In this document: piece by piece, positions 19,808 to 31,885 of the stretch
Layout of the letters: every line of letters starts with the position of its first letter
Position numbering within the stretch: position 1 is the stretch's first letter
Assembly (NCBI RefSeq): GCF_047663525.1
Contig: NC_092616.1
Span: forward strand, 3,323,501-3,387,500
From: Anas platyrhynchos
Lineage: Eukaryota; Chordata; Aves; Anseriformes; Anatidae
Direction: 5' to 3'
DNA: 64,000 nt
Position numbers and translations under genes: made by a program
Notes under the pieces: model-generated
What the model was told of the DNA's origin: nothing
What the model saw: only the letters and a program-made list of their open reading frames with translations
The model's database searches: none

Positions 19808-20429
19808 TGTTATATGTTGCCCCCTTAATTAATTTTCAGAGAGCATTGCATTAATAATAGAAAGGAATTTATTGAGTAAGCAACAGCAAGCAAAACAGCG
19901 CTGGGCAGCCGGGGAGTCTCGGCTCCGCCAACGGCGCGCACCTCACCCCCGCCAGGGTCCCTTTTTATATCTTGGTAATTCCGGGATTATGCAGCACATC
20001 CTGGTATATTCTGCGACTGCGCGCACTGTTGCTAGGGGGTCATCTCTGTCCCTCTGGTGGTCGTGAAGATGAAGGCCGTAGTCTTCCTCGGCGTTGTGGT
20101 TCAACTTCTTTTTTTATTTGGTCATGTTGGCCCAGCGTGAGACAGGAAGGCAGGATGTTGATACGCTAGGTTAGCAACTTATCAGGAGATGGTTACATGA
20201 GCTTTGCAGCAGGGTCTTTGAACAAAAGAGGCAACTGAGATGCAGAAGGAGAGAAGGGGAGGGGGTTCTCTTTTTTGTTACATTAAGCAAAAGAATTTTC
20301 ATAGTGTCTAGCCAAGCATTATCCAGCTCCTTACTTCAGCAGGGAGCTTTCGCAACTCCAGCTCCTCAAACAGAACTCCTTGTTTTTATAACACGAAAGA
20401 CAATGAACAAACATTTATTGTGTATTACA
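19808..20429 (-). mobile_element. Solo LTR, 622 bp (right arm)
   Basis: Mirror of the left LTR with the same length, the same insertion point and the same 5-bp duplication (CTTCC at 19803-19807 and 20430-20434). The LTR therefore inserted before the arms were duplicated, or was copied by gene conversion. It truncates the CCDC81-like exon fragment at 19751-19807. Confidence 0.85.
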
Positions 20430-20434
20430 CTTCC

Positions 20435-20845
20435 CAGCTCAAACTGGGACCCCCAGCCCCTTCCCATTATGAACTGGGACCCTTAACCCCTTCCCAGTAT
20501 GAATTGGGCCCACCCCAGTACAAACTGGGACCCCCATACCCTTCCCAGTATGAACTGGGCCCATTCCACTGCAAACTGGGAACTTTCCCAGTACAAACAA
20601 GGGCTCCCAGCTCCAAGCCAGCTCAAACTGGGATTGTCCCCAGCTCAGACTGGGACCCGCAGCCCTTTCCCAGTATGAACTGGGCTCCCCAGCCTCATCC
20701 CAGTACAAACTGGGCCCATTCCCAGTACAAACTGAGACCCTCAGCCCTTTCCCAGTATGAATTGAGCCCATCCCAGTTCGAACTGGGCCCCCCAACCCCA
20801 TCCCGGTACAAACTGGGCCCATTCCCAGTACAAACTGGGCGCCTT
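20435..20845 (-). repeat. Minisatellite with CCCAGTT..ACTGGG units (right)
   Basis: Right-arm copy of the same array. It has one extra unit around 20515-20560 (ACAAACTGGGACCCCCATAC block) compared with the left arm. Confidence 0.85.
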
Positions 20846-20855
20846 TCCCTTCGCC

Positions 20856-21015
20856 CCGCCCCCCGTTGCCAGGTAACCGCCACCGCCGTTTCCGCCTCTT
20901 TTCCCCCCGTTGCCAGGCAACCGCCGCCATTTTGTCCCCTCTCCCCGTTGCCAGGCAACCGCCGCCATTTTGTCCCCTCCCCCCGTTGCCAGGCAACCGA
21001 CGCCATTTCGTCCTG
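20856..21015 (-). promoter_or_regulatory. Four tandem RFX X-box repeats (right arm)
   Basis: The same array on the opposite strand with one fewer copy: CCGTTGCCAGGCAACCG three times, followed by GCCGCCATTTTG or GACGCCATTTCG, plus one GTTGCCAGGTAAC. The X-box core is unmutated in the three main copies, although unit number differs from the left arm. Confidence 0.75.
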
Positions 21016-21135
21016 CCCCGCCGGGCTGCCCGCACTGCGCATGCGCGCTCGCCGGCCTCCCATTGGCTCCCGCCCCGCGGCTTCAAACGGTCCGGCGGGA
21101 GCGATGGCGGCGGAGGCTGCGGCCGGTGCGGGGGG
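21016..21135 (+). promoter_or_regulatory. CpG-rich promoter-like segment, right arm
   Basis: Mirror of the left segment: NRF1 core GCGCATGCGC near 21039-21048, CCAAT in reverse (CCCATTGGCTCC near 21059-21070), and the ATG of MAAEAAAG at about 21104 on the + strand. The order X-boxes, NRF1, CCAAT, ATG suggests transcription outward, away from the palindrome centre. Confidence 0.55.
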
Positions 21136-21239
21136 GGGGCTTGTAGGGGGGGGGGGGGATCCGAGGGGATTTTGGGGAAAGTGGGGGTCTGGGGGGGGCT
21201 CAGGGGGGTTTGGAGAAGGCGTGCGAGTCTCTGGGGGGC

Positions 21240-21575
21240 GTCTGGCGGTGAGGGGATGCGGGGTTGTGAGGGGAAAAAGGGGTTGTGAGGGGGCGTTCGG
21301 TGAGGGGAGAGGGGCTGTGAGGGGACGTTTTGTGAGGGGAAAACGGGGCTGTGAGGGGCATTTTGTGAGGCGATGAGGGGTTAAAGGACACTTCGTGAGG
21401 AGAGAGGGGGCTGTGAGGGGATATTTTGTGAGGGGATGGGGGGCTGTGAGGGGATATTTTGTGAGGGGATGAGGGGCTGTGAGGGGGCATTTTGTGAGGG
21501 GATGAGGGGTTAAGGGACACTTCATGAGGGGACAGGGACTGTGAGGGGGTATTTTGTGAGGGAACAAGGAGCTGA
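21240..21575 (-). repeat. Minisatellite, GTGAGGGG type (right arm)
   Basis: Right-arm partner of 6640-6880, read as GGGGCTGTGAGGGGA with ATTTTGTGAGGGG blocks on the + strand. It has more units than the left arm, for example two near-identical GGGGCTGTGAGGGGATATTT blocks around 21410-21480. Confidence 0.8.
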
Positions 21576-22180
21576 GAGCGGAAAAGGGGCTGTGACATGG
21601 CTGACAAGAGAGGCTTCAGGTACAAAGGCCCTGGACCACCCTCCTGGTCTGTCCGTGCCAGCAGGGCACAGCCCAGCTGCCTCCCTCCTGCACCAGCCTG
21701 TCTTTGATCTCTGCCACGCGATCCAAAGCCAGCAGTGCCTGTCCTCCCTCTGCACGGTCGCATATCCCAGCTCGACACGGATGTTTCTCTCTACTGGGAA
21801 GCTTCCAGCCCAGCTCAGCTGCCCCCCAGCTCTCCCACCTCCCTGCCCTCTCCCCAGCCCAGCCCAGCCCAGTAGCCTAGGCTGGGCTGGTCCCACGGCA
21901 GTGCCCATCGCAGGCTGCTGCAGGGCTCTGGGCACTGCCACCACAGCTCCAGTTCCCATTCACTCCTGATCAACTCAGAATGGGTCTCAGACCAACATTT
22001 ATTTGGTTAAAATACACAGAGATCCTGGCTCCTTGACTACAGAAATCCTGGGTCACACAGAAAGGGTGATACTCAGGCAGGAAGGAATGAAAAAGGGCGT
22101 TTTTGTGTAGGCAACAATATCACAAGGGCAGAAAGGAAAATTGAAGAGACAAATGCCATATGGAAAGGCAAGATGGCCTG

Positions 22181-22460
22181 TCATGAATAATACTTGGAGC
22201 CATCTGCAGAAGAAGGCAGACAGTCTGTGGCCACTGATAAACAACTAGTCAGCAGTTTCTATATTGAATCTTTGAGCTCCTGGTTCTTCATGATGTAGAT
22301 GAGAGGGTTCAGTGCTGGAGGCATCACTGAGTACAGAACTGCCACCACCAGGCCCAGGGATGGGGAGTAGGTAGAGGGAGGCTTCAGGTAGGAAAAAAAT
22401 CCAGTGCTGACAAAGTAACATGGAATGCCTGCCTCACAGTCATGTGGGGAAGGCACATGT
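22181..22460 (-). pseudogene. Olfactory receptor C-terminal fragment (right arm)
   Basis: Mirror of the left-arm fragment. The TM7 block reads PPALNPLIYIMKNQELKDSI, then the W codon seen in the left arm is a TAG stop here. The arms have therefore diverged independently since duplication. It has the same frameshift and no N-terminal part, so it is not functional. Confidence 0.9.
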
Positions 22461-22890
22461 CAAAAGGCTTTTTTTTTTTTTCTCTAGGAATTTTTTTTTC
22501 TCTAGGAAATATGTCCTTTCACTTCCATGACTTGAGATTCTTTTGGTGAGGTTCAGTTTACCATTACCATCATGGCATTGCCCATTGGCTCAAGAGTTAG
22601 AAGTCCTTTCCCAGTGCACTGCGTATATTGGAACATGGTAGGGCAAGTATTTTTTGTTCAGAATTTGACATATGAAATCACTCCTAGCACAGAAGGGACG
22701 TTTACATCTGCACTCCGAATGTGAAAAAAAAAAAAGAAAAAAAAAAAAAGGTGGGTGACAAAAAGGACTTTTAGTTTAGTTTTGCTTTTGCTAGACAGCA
22801 TCCTCTCCCTCGTGATGCCCAAGCAGTGCTCTCTGAAGTCAGAAATCCTGAGCATTTCTGCTGCACTCACAGTGAATGGCTGTGAGAGCT

Positions 22891-25800
22891 GGCTGTGGGA
22901 GGGACCCCACGCTGGAGCAGGGGCAGAGAGAGACCATGAACTTTCTTAGTTCTCATTTAGTTTCTCACTGCTCCAGTCTACCAGTAGCACTCAATAAATT
23001 ATGCTCGTCTTCCTAGAGTGAGTCTGCTTTGCCCATGTCTGAAATTGGTAAGGGCTCTGCCTGTTCCTTAAATGTACCCTGAAGCCCTTTTCCATGCTAT
23101 TTAGTCCATCTGTTCCTTTGATGGGGAGCAGGTCAAAGAACAGTGTGCTGCCCATCAGTGTGCTGGATCTAGGGAGCTTTCAAGATGGAAAAAAAAAAAA
23201 AACAAACAAAAAAAACAATGACAAGTTAATACTGGCTTCCCAGAGTGAAATCTACTCCATTTCTCCTTGAACCCCTCCCTGCCACACTCCCTCACTTGTC
23301 ATTCAGCCTCATAAGCTATATTTAATGAGTTTGAATATGATACTGAAGTATTCGGGACCTGTGCATATTGGGTCAGGAGGAAGCAGTCTTGTCCCTGTGC
23401 ATTGGGTACATCAGAACATGGCAGAGGCTCCAAGTTATATTTTCAGAATTTGTCAGATGAAATCAATGCAGAAGGGCATACGGGGTGGTGTCCTAACAGG
23501 CCTAAAGAATGTGGAGGGCTGAGAGGACTTCTAGGAATTTTTGTTTTTTTCCTACACAACCTCATCATGCCCAAGGAATGTCCTCTGAAGTCAGAAGTCC
23601 TGAGGATTTCTGCTGCACCCACAGTGAATGGCTGTGAGACCTGAGAGGCAAAGGGATTCCCTTTAGCTCAGAGCAGGGTGAGGGGAGCTGGTTGGGCTTG
23701 TTCCCAATGGCCATGATCTTGCTGCTTTTGGAGATGGATGGCAATCACCTTTATGGTACACTTCAAAGAAATCAGACACTGCTAAGAGCAGAGGAACCCA
23801 CTGCCAATCTCTCAGTGCGCAGCCTTTCTCAAGGTACCTAAGCAAGGTCTCAGCACCACATGTCTTGCCAAGGACACTTATCATTTATTTCACCAACCCA
23901 ACAGCATGTCCTCACATGCAGCATATCTCTGCTTCTTCCTGGGGCATTCACATAACACAGAGATACTACGGAAAAGATTTCTATCCTGCAGGACAGCTCA
24001 CAACTTGGAAGGACATCCCAGGGAGACAGACAAGTGTCCTAATGATGGTCTCTCATTAAGGGAAAGTCAGCTCATTCCCCAGCCTCACAGAATGCACTGC
24101 CCACAGCCCCAGGCTGCTGTTCTCAGCCCCCCTGCACCACAGAGGGAAATGGGCACGTGGCTGGAGAGATGCACCTCTGCTCTGCTGGAACTGTGGCTGC
24201 AGAGGACGTGCTTCATGCCCTGGACACACAGCAGTGACTGCAGGGGCTTTCCTGAGGGGGACAGGAGGCAAGAGGGCTTGCTCAGAGGAAGGGGGCTGCA
24301 ATGTAGGGAATAATACAGACTTTTCTGAGAAGTTCTCCCTCTGACTACAAATCCGGTTTTTCTTTCTTCTCATTCTCTAACCATATTTCTTCTGCCTGAA
24401 GATTTTATAACTGGGGGATGTTTCCATGTCCCATGGTCTTTTCCCCACCTGTGTTCAGAGCCCTCCTGCCAACCTCTTTGCCCTTCAGAAACCAGCAGTT
24501 CCCAGAGCAGTGCCTAGGTGCATATCCATCTTTGCAGATAGAAAACAGCCTGTCAGAAAGCCCTGACAGGTACAGCAAAGTTGCCAATGAAGCTGGCCAT
24601 AAACAAAGGAGAGGCTGTAGGCAATTTATAAGCCTTCTTACAAGCCCACTGATCATCAAAGGAACAGTTCAGGAATCTTAGAGATGTGTTGGAACTTGAC
24701 AGTTCCTTTTCCATTTCTTTCTGCAACCTCACCCAATCCTGCAAGTGCTGGAAAGGGAAAAGGAAGCAGAAAATTCTTTTCTGGATTTTTGTGTGTTTAG
24801 TGGATTATTTCTCCAACATATGTCACACCTTTCTGTGACTGACCTAGGAGCCTCCACCATGTTCCTGCATATAAATGAGAGGGGTTTTGCCTCTCGGGGA
24901 CCAGGGCTTGGGACCAGGGCAGGAAACAGGACGAGGGCTGGGGTCCAGGACCAGGGCTGGGGACCAAGACTGGGGACCAGGGCTAGGAACCATGTCTGGG
25001 GACAGGATCAGGGCTGGGGACCAGGGCTGGGGATCAGAACAGGGCTGGCTGTGCAGTGCTGGATGTAGGGCTGGGCCCCAAAACCTCATCTCTTTCCCTG
25101 TGCTGCAAAGCAGCTGGACTATGACATGCATTTTGCAGGAGGAGTGTCAAGACACGTTTTCCTGTTTGCAAGTCCCAGATCCTGGTGAACATCACCTAGG
25201 TTGGTTAACCTAGCAGCTGTGCACAGAAGCTGTCTCCAGGAACCCACAGAAACCTCGGGAATGTTTGCACCCTGCAGTGTCCCTTTTCTGTGACAGTCTG
25301 AGTGATTTAAGGCCCCCAGGATGACATGGGGTCATTGAATTCATCTTAGTCCAGTGGCTTCCACAAGACTGTCTGCTTCTTCAGCCTGACTGCAGGCATT
25401 TACCTCTGACCACACTGCCACCCTGACTGGCTCTGCTCTGACCCTCACCCACAAGGGCTCCCCCACTCTGCTGCCCATCCCATAGAGGAGCTCCATGCAT
25501 CCAGACAGATCCTTCACATGGAGGGCAACCCCCTGTTGATCATCCCCGCCTGTCTCTTCTGAAGAATCTGCCCCCATCCAGCACAGCACCCCAAGCTGGG
25601 GGACCTGTCCCCCCACACCTCAGCAGCTCTTCCATCAATGTCCCAGCCCTGTGACAGCAGGCGGGGATCCAGCTCCTCCTGCCTGTGCCCCAGGCTGAGG
25701 GCATTGGGGCACATCTGGGCTGCAGCACCTCAGCTGTGGCACAAGGGCCAAACTCAGACTTGTCCCAGACCTTGTGCCAAGAGCCTGGGCATGAAGAGGC

Positions 25801-26892
25801 TTTCCTTCAGAGCAGAGATTTGCTGCCGTGGATGGGCACAAAAGGATGACTTAAGGGATCCCAAGAAGGGCAAGGCCTGGTGTTCCTGAGGCCAGAAGGA
25901 AACAGGCCTGGGCTGTGCCGCTCTGACAGCAGAGGGCCTTTGTGGTGTTGGTGCAGCCCTGAGGGCCAGTGCTGGAGCTGGGGCTGATCTTCAGACAGGA
26001 GAAGGGGCTGCTGATTTCCCTTGATTTCCCCCATCTCCATTAATGATCCTGGAGCTGAGAAAAGGAGCTCACCTGCAGCTGCCCATGTTATTCACACCTA
26101 AACTGAGTGCAGAGGAATCCCAGCTCCCGTGGGTTTGTGGCAGGCATGGGAGGGATCTTTGTCCCATTCCAGCCCCAGGACAAAAAAACAGCATGAGATG
26201 TCTTAACTGACTCTGCTGAATCCCTTCCTTAAGCAGGGGGCTAAAGGAGTTACTTTTATGACCATGCCTGGGTGTCCCTTCATCAACTGGGATGAGAAGA
26301 GAAGACTGCTACAGATAATTGTTTTTGTGCTAAGAGAAATGAGCCTGCTGTCAAGAAGTGTGTGTGCCCAGGGGAGGGAGGGAAGCCCAGGGATCCCTTC
26401 AGGCTGTTTCCCAGGAGGTTTCCCTGCAGCCCCAGGGCCATGTGCAGGGAGCCTGGTGGGGGGCAGAGCAAGGGAGGCCTTGGGCTGGGCCTCTGCTGCT
26501 GAGCTGGGCCGGGCTCCTGGGCCCAAGGGGAGCTCCTGGCAAGCGGGCAGCGCTGCAGAGAGACAGCTCTGCCCAGGAGCAGCTCCTCTGCACAGCGCAG
26601 CAGGGCTGGGGGCACTGCCTGCAGAGACACAGTGCTTAAAGGCAGGCAGAAGTGGCAGCATGCCCAGAGCTCCCTGCGGGAGAAGACTTCCCAGCCCTGC
26701 ACCCGGTAAGTGTCTGGCTGGAGGCAGGAGAAGCCGGGGCTGCAGGCAGGGGTGTCCAGGGCTGTGGTGCAGAGCAGGGTCCCTGTTGTGCCCCAGGGGC
26801 TGTGTGCCGGGGCAGGGCCTCTGCCGCCTGCCAGGCTCAGCACTCAGCCTGCCCGGGGAGCTGCCCAGGGCGCTGCGGGGAGAAGCTGCGGG
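22891..26892. other. Right-arm gene-poor stretch
   Basis: Mirror of 1304-5332, with the two copies of the local duplication (near 22580-22890 and 23350-23640) and the short minisatellite at 24893-25045. No gene recognised. Confidence 0.5.
24893..25045 (-). repeat. Short minisatellite, right-arm copy
   Basis: The same degenerate unit as 3185-3335, here read as GGGACCAGGGCTG on the + strand. It adds no new variant class. Confidence 0.8.
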
Positions 26893-27138
26893 TGAGCAAT
26901 TGGCTAACGGGCAGGGCCCAAAGGGTTATGGTAAATGGGGCTGCGTCAGGCTGGCGGGCGGTCACCAGTGGGGTCCCTCAAGGCTCCATTTTAGGGCCGG
27001 TACTTTTCAATATTTTTATAAACGGTCTGGATGTAGGAATAGAAGGTATTTTGAGCAAGTTTGCTGATGACACCAAACTTGGAGGAGTTGTGGACCCGAA
27101 TGAGGGTGGAAAGGCCTTGCAGAGGGATCTGGTTGCTT
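26893..27138 (+). mobile_element. CR1 LINE reverse-transcriptase fragment (right arm)
   Basis: This is the mirror copy, with the frame still open through the catalytic region: [33 protein letters not shown] and GKALQRDL. The order matches the CR1 palm domain. It is only about 80 codons long, so it is a dead fragment. It preserves the sequence lost by the left arm's 7-bp deletion. Confidence 0.9.
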
Positions 27139-28196
27139 AAAGCAAGCTCAGATCGAACAATTGTTCCACAGGCACATGTCCACATCCTGTATGCCAATTC
27201 CCAGCAATTCTCTTTCTGCAGAAATGTACACTGTTTTACTATTTTATTCATGTTAGAATTATCAGGTGATGAATTATAAAGCTTCACATCAAACTTATTG
27301 AAATTGGGTCATAGTCTTCAGAATAAAAAGTATAATCTTATAAATCACACACCTGAACTTCTGAGCCATTTAAAATCTTATAAGCCAGACTTTCCCAATC
27401 TGTAACCTGTTTGACTGTTTTCTGATCTGATTCTCCTCCTGCGTTCTAGGTAGAAAAACAGAACATCATTAGTTCTTTTCAGCTAATAGGCTGATTTATT
27501 TGAAAGGAAATCACTTCCAGCTTGGTCAGATCTGTCCTAGGGCCATGGCCAGTGTAAAAACAGATGCACAATCAGAAAAACATTGTGAATCTGTTCTCCT
27601 CTTCTGTACACAGCAGAAAATAGCTAGAACTGGTCATATATGCCCCTGTTCGAAATGCAGGTCAAAGATGCACTTGTGCACTAACCAAATCATCTATTAG
27701 ATCACAAGTAGCTCTCACTCACTCAGGCATGTCTAAAAACACAGACAAATCCCTCCAGAGTGTGTTCAATGTAGAGGTTAGAAAAAGCGGCAGGTGACGT
27801 GATTAGAAGGGTGGTCTGTTTGACAGTAATTGAGCAACAAGAAGTCACAGTGATACCTGAGATAATTAAACTAATTGGAACAAAGTCCAAATAATGATGA
27901 ACAATGAGATATATTCCTTTGCATTTAATCTTGCAAATTGTTCTGCCTAATGGAAAATGAGAATGTTCAAAATGACAGATTTGGGCTCTAATTCTCTCTA
28001 AGGGTCTCTTCACTAAACAGAAAATTCTTTGAGAAGCAGAACTAATGAAGTTTTTATTGGGTTTTTCTGCTCAATGATACCATCAGTCTTTGCAAAATGT
28101 GTAAGAACTGCTGATCTCTGAGACCTCTGTCCTTCTCAGATTAGATCAAAAGGAACACAACCAAAATTATAGAAAAAAGGAAGCAGCAGAAGGGCT

Positions 28197-31100
28197 GTCA
28201 GTTAGACAAGGCAATCATAAATGTCTGCACTATTTATTTTTATTTTTATTTTTTAAGAGGGTTTGTAGAAATTGCCAAATGAAAAGCCAGTGTCGTAAAT
28301 ATGTATAGTCTGCATGATTTGGCAATATGGTTTAAGGCTCAGAGAGCCACAATGAGCTATTAAAAATATCTGTAGAGCAGAAAGAGTGTATCAGTGTAAT
28401 CCTTCAATTCAGGTAAATAGCTTCATTAAGAGAGAAGTCGTAGCACTACGGTAACATGACAGTACTGATTTGGGGATCAAGGTTAGTACCTGTACAGTGC
28501 TGAGATCAGCTTATCGATCTCATGATATGGCAGCAGTTCTTTTAAAAATATCATCACTGTACTCTATAACAAAGAATAAATGTGCCCTCTGTTTCCTGCA
28601 TTCTGATCCAATGGAAATGCTTTCTGCATCTGCTTTTAGTCACAATGTGTGAAAACATCCTTGATCATGAAAAATTTAGTAACTCTAAAAACATCTACAT
28701 CCATTCATGGATTTCATGTGTTAGACAAATATAAAAATCGCTAAACTAAAATCACTGAACAAGACTGAGCAGCGAGATCAAAAAGGATGTTTCTGAGCTG
28801 GGCCAGTCATCTCAAATCAAAACAGAACATAGCTATGGGGAAACCATTGGATAATAGGACAGTGAAGATAAGGGATAGTTTTGAAAGTCTCTTGTATAAA
28901 TCAGAGATTCCTTAGCAGCTGCCTGTGGCTTTAAAAAACTCCTATAAAAAAAAAAAAAGAGATTTGCCATGTCAAACTAGACAAGAAGCCTTTTCAGGGC
29001 GATATCAAGATGTCAACAGCTATTGGAATCAATGCGAAATTTCCACATGAATAAGACGCAATTTCCCAAATTTACTAATCATCAAATTCATTTTGCCATG
29101 CTTCACTGACGTAAAATTGATGTCTATTCTAAGCTTTTGCTATGGTTAGGGAAGAGAGATAAGTACCTCCTGAGGATGATCACCACCACTACTACCACTA
29201 CCCTTACATAGGGGTTTAAAATAGAATTCCATATATCACATTGATTTTATGCAGGGCTTCTGCTCTCTAGTTACTTCAACACTTTTGAGAATCTCTTTAT
29301 GGGTAGTTAGGGTCTGGCGGCCGGAAGATGTGGCGCTGTACGGAAAGGTGGAGCCCCTCCCTTGATGGCCAGTAGCGTGTGGGCTGTGCTGTAAGCAAGC
29401 GAAGTGACGCTATGGGCCTCGGGTAGATAACCCCATGGGACTCGACAAGAAACGCCATTTGCCATCCACCACATTGGTGTCTGTGAGCCGATGGACCGAG
29501 CGGCCTGGGGTTGGTCGCCGTGCCGTTCCTGAACCAGGTCGCCACTGCCCCCTGAAGGCAACACTCTTTCTTTGGCAGTAATGATAAAATTATTGAAGAG
29601 CATGTCAAGATCTTAGTGAATTTATTTTCTTTTGCCTGTAGGCTGAAAATTAATGCCTAACCATTTTGTGGTACAATTCCAGGTATCTTTATTATACATG
29701 TATCTTTTACATCTTACATGCAGTTTATCCAAATTATGTCCTTAGAATCCAAGTGCTTAGTAAGATAAATCTGCACTGCGATTGTCTGAAGTGTTGTTCA
29801 CTCCCTCTTTTCCTTTTTTTTTTTTTTTTTAGGTACTGAGCTTTCTGAGCTGCTTGATGTTTTTATTTCCTTGGCTTCACTTACAGTTGGAAACCATTAC
29901 CAGACAGATATGTCTGTATACTTTAAAAGCAATCAGGCTGTGGTTCAATATAACCTTCTACAGTTACTCATTGCATTATCAATCCGCTTTGCCTGAAACA
30001 AACTAGACTTAGTCCTCATGAATGTCATCACAGTTTGTTGCTGCATTACACAAGGAGAGCTTATTTGTCTTCATATGTTATGGGTGAAAGGACAGTACCC
30101 AATTTAGCTGGGTCCTCATCCAATGATGCCTTAAAGATCAATAGCAAGGCTTCAGAATTGTATTAAATTGGAATTAGGATAGAACATATCTTGCCAAGTA
30201 TAGAAGATACATACTTTGGGGAATTCGTGTTACTTAGTTAATGATGCATTGTGTAAATATATGCTTTCTTCTATGAATTTTACACATTTATTTTTTATTT
30301 TTTTTTTACTTCTTATTTTAGGTTTTCTTCCCATACTAAGAAAAAATGATGAAGCATGGACATTCAGTTGACCTTTACTCTTTCACTTATTATTTATATA
30401 TATATATCCTAATAATTCTTTGTAAGCTTAGTTTCGTATTTATCCTTTTTTTTTTCTTTTCAGTTGAGTGTCTTTCCACATTATTTGTTTTCCCTTTCAT
30501 AGTCACCCACTGTTTTTAAATGCTGCTGTCTACCTGTGAATCTACCTATAGATGCTTGTCTTAATACAGTTTAATATCCTGTCTGTTTTGATATGTTGCA
30601 TAAAGCAAACATTACGTTGACGTCTTCTCACTGACATCCATCTCTCTTCCCGACTGATCATACCAACATAGAGTTTCCACATATCTTCAGCTCCCCCTTT
30701 CAATGTGCAGTTCTTTCACCTTATCTACACTTCATTTCACTGTAATATGGCCTGATTTATCAGCTACAGATATAGCATATTTATCCATTATGGTAGGATT
30801 AGTTATGCTTGTATTTTAGGCTAGACATGATAGATATTTTCCACTGTCTAGTTTTTCCTAGCCATAGTGACAAACATTTAATATAACGGGGAAAAAATGA
30901 TAGTCTTGCAGTTAAGACCCTCATTGAGACTCAAGAGCTGAAATCATATTCCATTAGGCATCTATACAGTAAGCAACAAAATGACATCTGTCAGTGCTGT
31001 AAGACAACAACAGAAACAAGCAATGCATAATCAAAGCAATTATCCAGCAGAAACAGAGGTCAGCATTATTACAAGTGTTGAAGGCTATTCACACAGAAGT

Positions 31101-31643
31101 AATAATTTGGGGAACTACTGAGAGCCAAATCTCATTTCTTAGGTACCTATTATTTTCTGTTAACTGAAGAGGGTTCCACGTTCCTAAAATTACACAGTGT
31201 TTGCAACCCTTCTTGTTGCAAAATATCCTAAATTAATTCATAGCTGGAACAAGTTCATGTGTGAGCTTCCACTGCTGCAAAAACATCCATCACCCTCTCT
31301 GTAACAATTATTACATTACCAGCTGGCCAAAGGTTCTCTGAAAAGTGAGAGCAAATGAAAGCTAAGCAGCACAGGCTAAATACTGTAAATGTCAGAATAA
31401 TAGAAAACATCAGAAAGGCATTGCCTGATCATGTGAATGCACATCCATTCTGTAGTTGAAATGCCAGTCCCCAGCAGCAAAGAGTGCAGCAATTTTATAG
31501 CAGTGCAGCAGCAGGTGGTGCTCCAGCAGCCCCTTTCCCAGAGCACACATTGAGGAGCACTCTTTTCCAGTAGTAGCCCTCAGTGGTTACTTCTCTACAT
31601 CCCTGTACTGTCCCAACAGATGTTATTCTTTAAATGAAAAGAG
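28197..31643. other. AT-rich intergenic DNA
   Basis: Beyond the visible palindrome edge. It has homopolymer runs (for example A near 28947, T near 29817) and a short TA repeat near 30393. No gene seen. One GC-rich insert is listed separately. Confidence 0.6.
29311..29580 (-). other. GC-rich insert of unknown origin
   Basis: About 270 bp of GC-rich sequence in AT-rich surroundings, open on the - strand in two frames of about 100 codons (29297-29608). It carries several CpGs (for example GGCGGCCGGAAG). It looks like a retroelement or processed-sequence insertion, but I recognise no family and see no clear target duplication. Confidence 0.4.
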
Positions 31644-31885
31644 GATAGATTTAGGTTAGATGTTAGGAATAAATTCTTTACTCAGGCGGTGGTGAGGCAC
31701 TGGCACAGGTTGCCCACAGAAGCTGTGGATGCTCCATCCGTGTAGGTGGTCAAGGCCAGGCTGGAGGGGGCTTTGGGCAACCTGGTCTGGTGGGAGGTGT
31801 CCCTGCCCATGGCAGGGGGATGGAACCAGGTGATGTTTAAGCTTTCTTTTAACCCCAACCATTACACGGTTCTGTGATTCTTGAC
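31644..31885 (+). mobile_element. CR1 LINE 3' end
   Basis: Classic CR1 3' sequence: AGGTTAGATGTTAGGAATAAA, GTGAGGCACTGGCACAGG, CAACCTGGTCTGGTGGGAGG, then CCCTGCCCATGGCAGGGGG and a TTCTGTGATTC end. It is a 5'-truncated, inactive copy. Confidence 0.93.

Larger units (their letters stand above)
15503..28196 (-). repeat. Right arm of large inverted repeat
   Basis: Mirror of 1-12619. The inner edge is at 15503, where the shared sequence starts with CCACACAGGAGAG. The outer visible edge is 28196, which pairs with base 1, so the true end cannot be seen. It differs from the left arm by single-base changes, a 9-bp in-frame deletion in a CCDC81-like exon (near 16340), extra minisatellite units near 20530 and 21400, and a fuller hairpin at 19541-19608. 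These differences argue against a simple mirrored assembly copy. Confidence 0.97.

Noticed and set aside
1..28196. Palindrome as a pure assembly artefact
   Set aside because: The arms differ by many substitutions, in-frame and repeat-number indels and distinct nonsense changes, and the spacer is unique. Not excluded without reads, but less likely.
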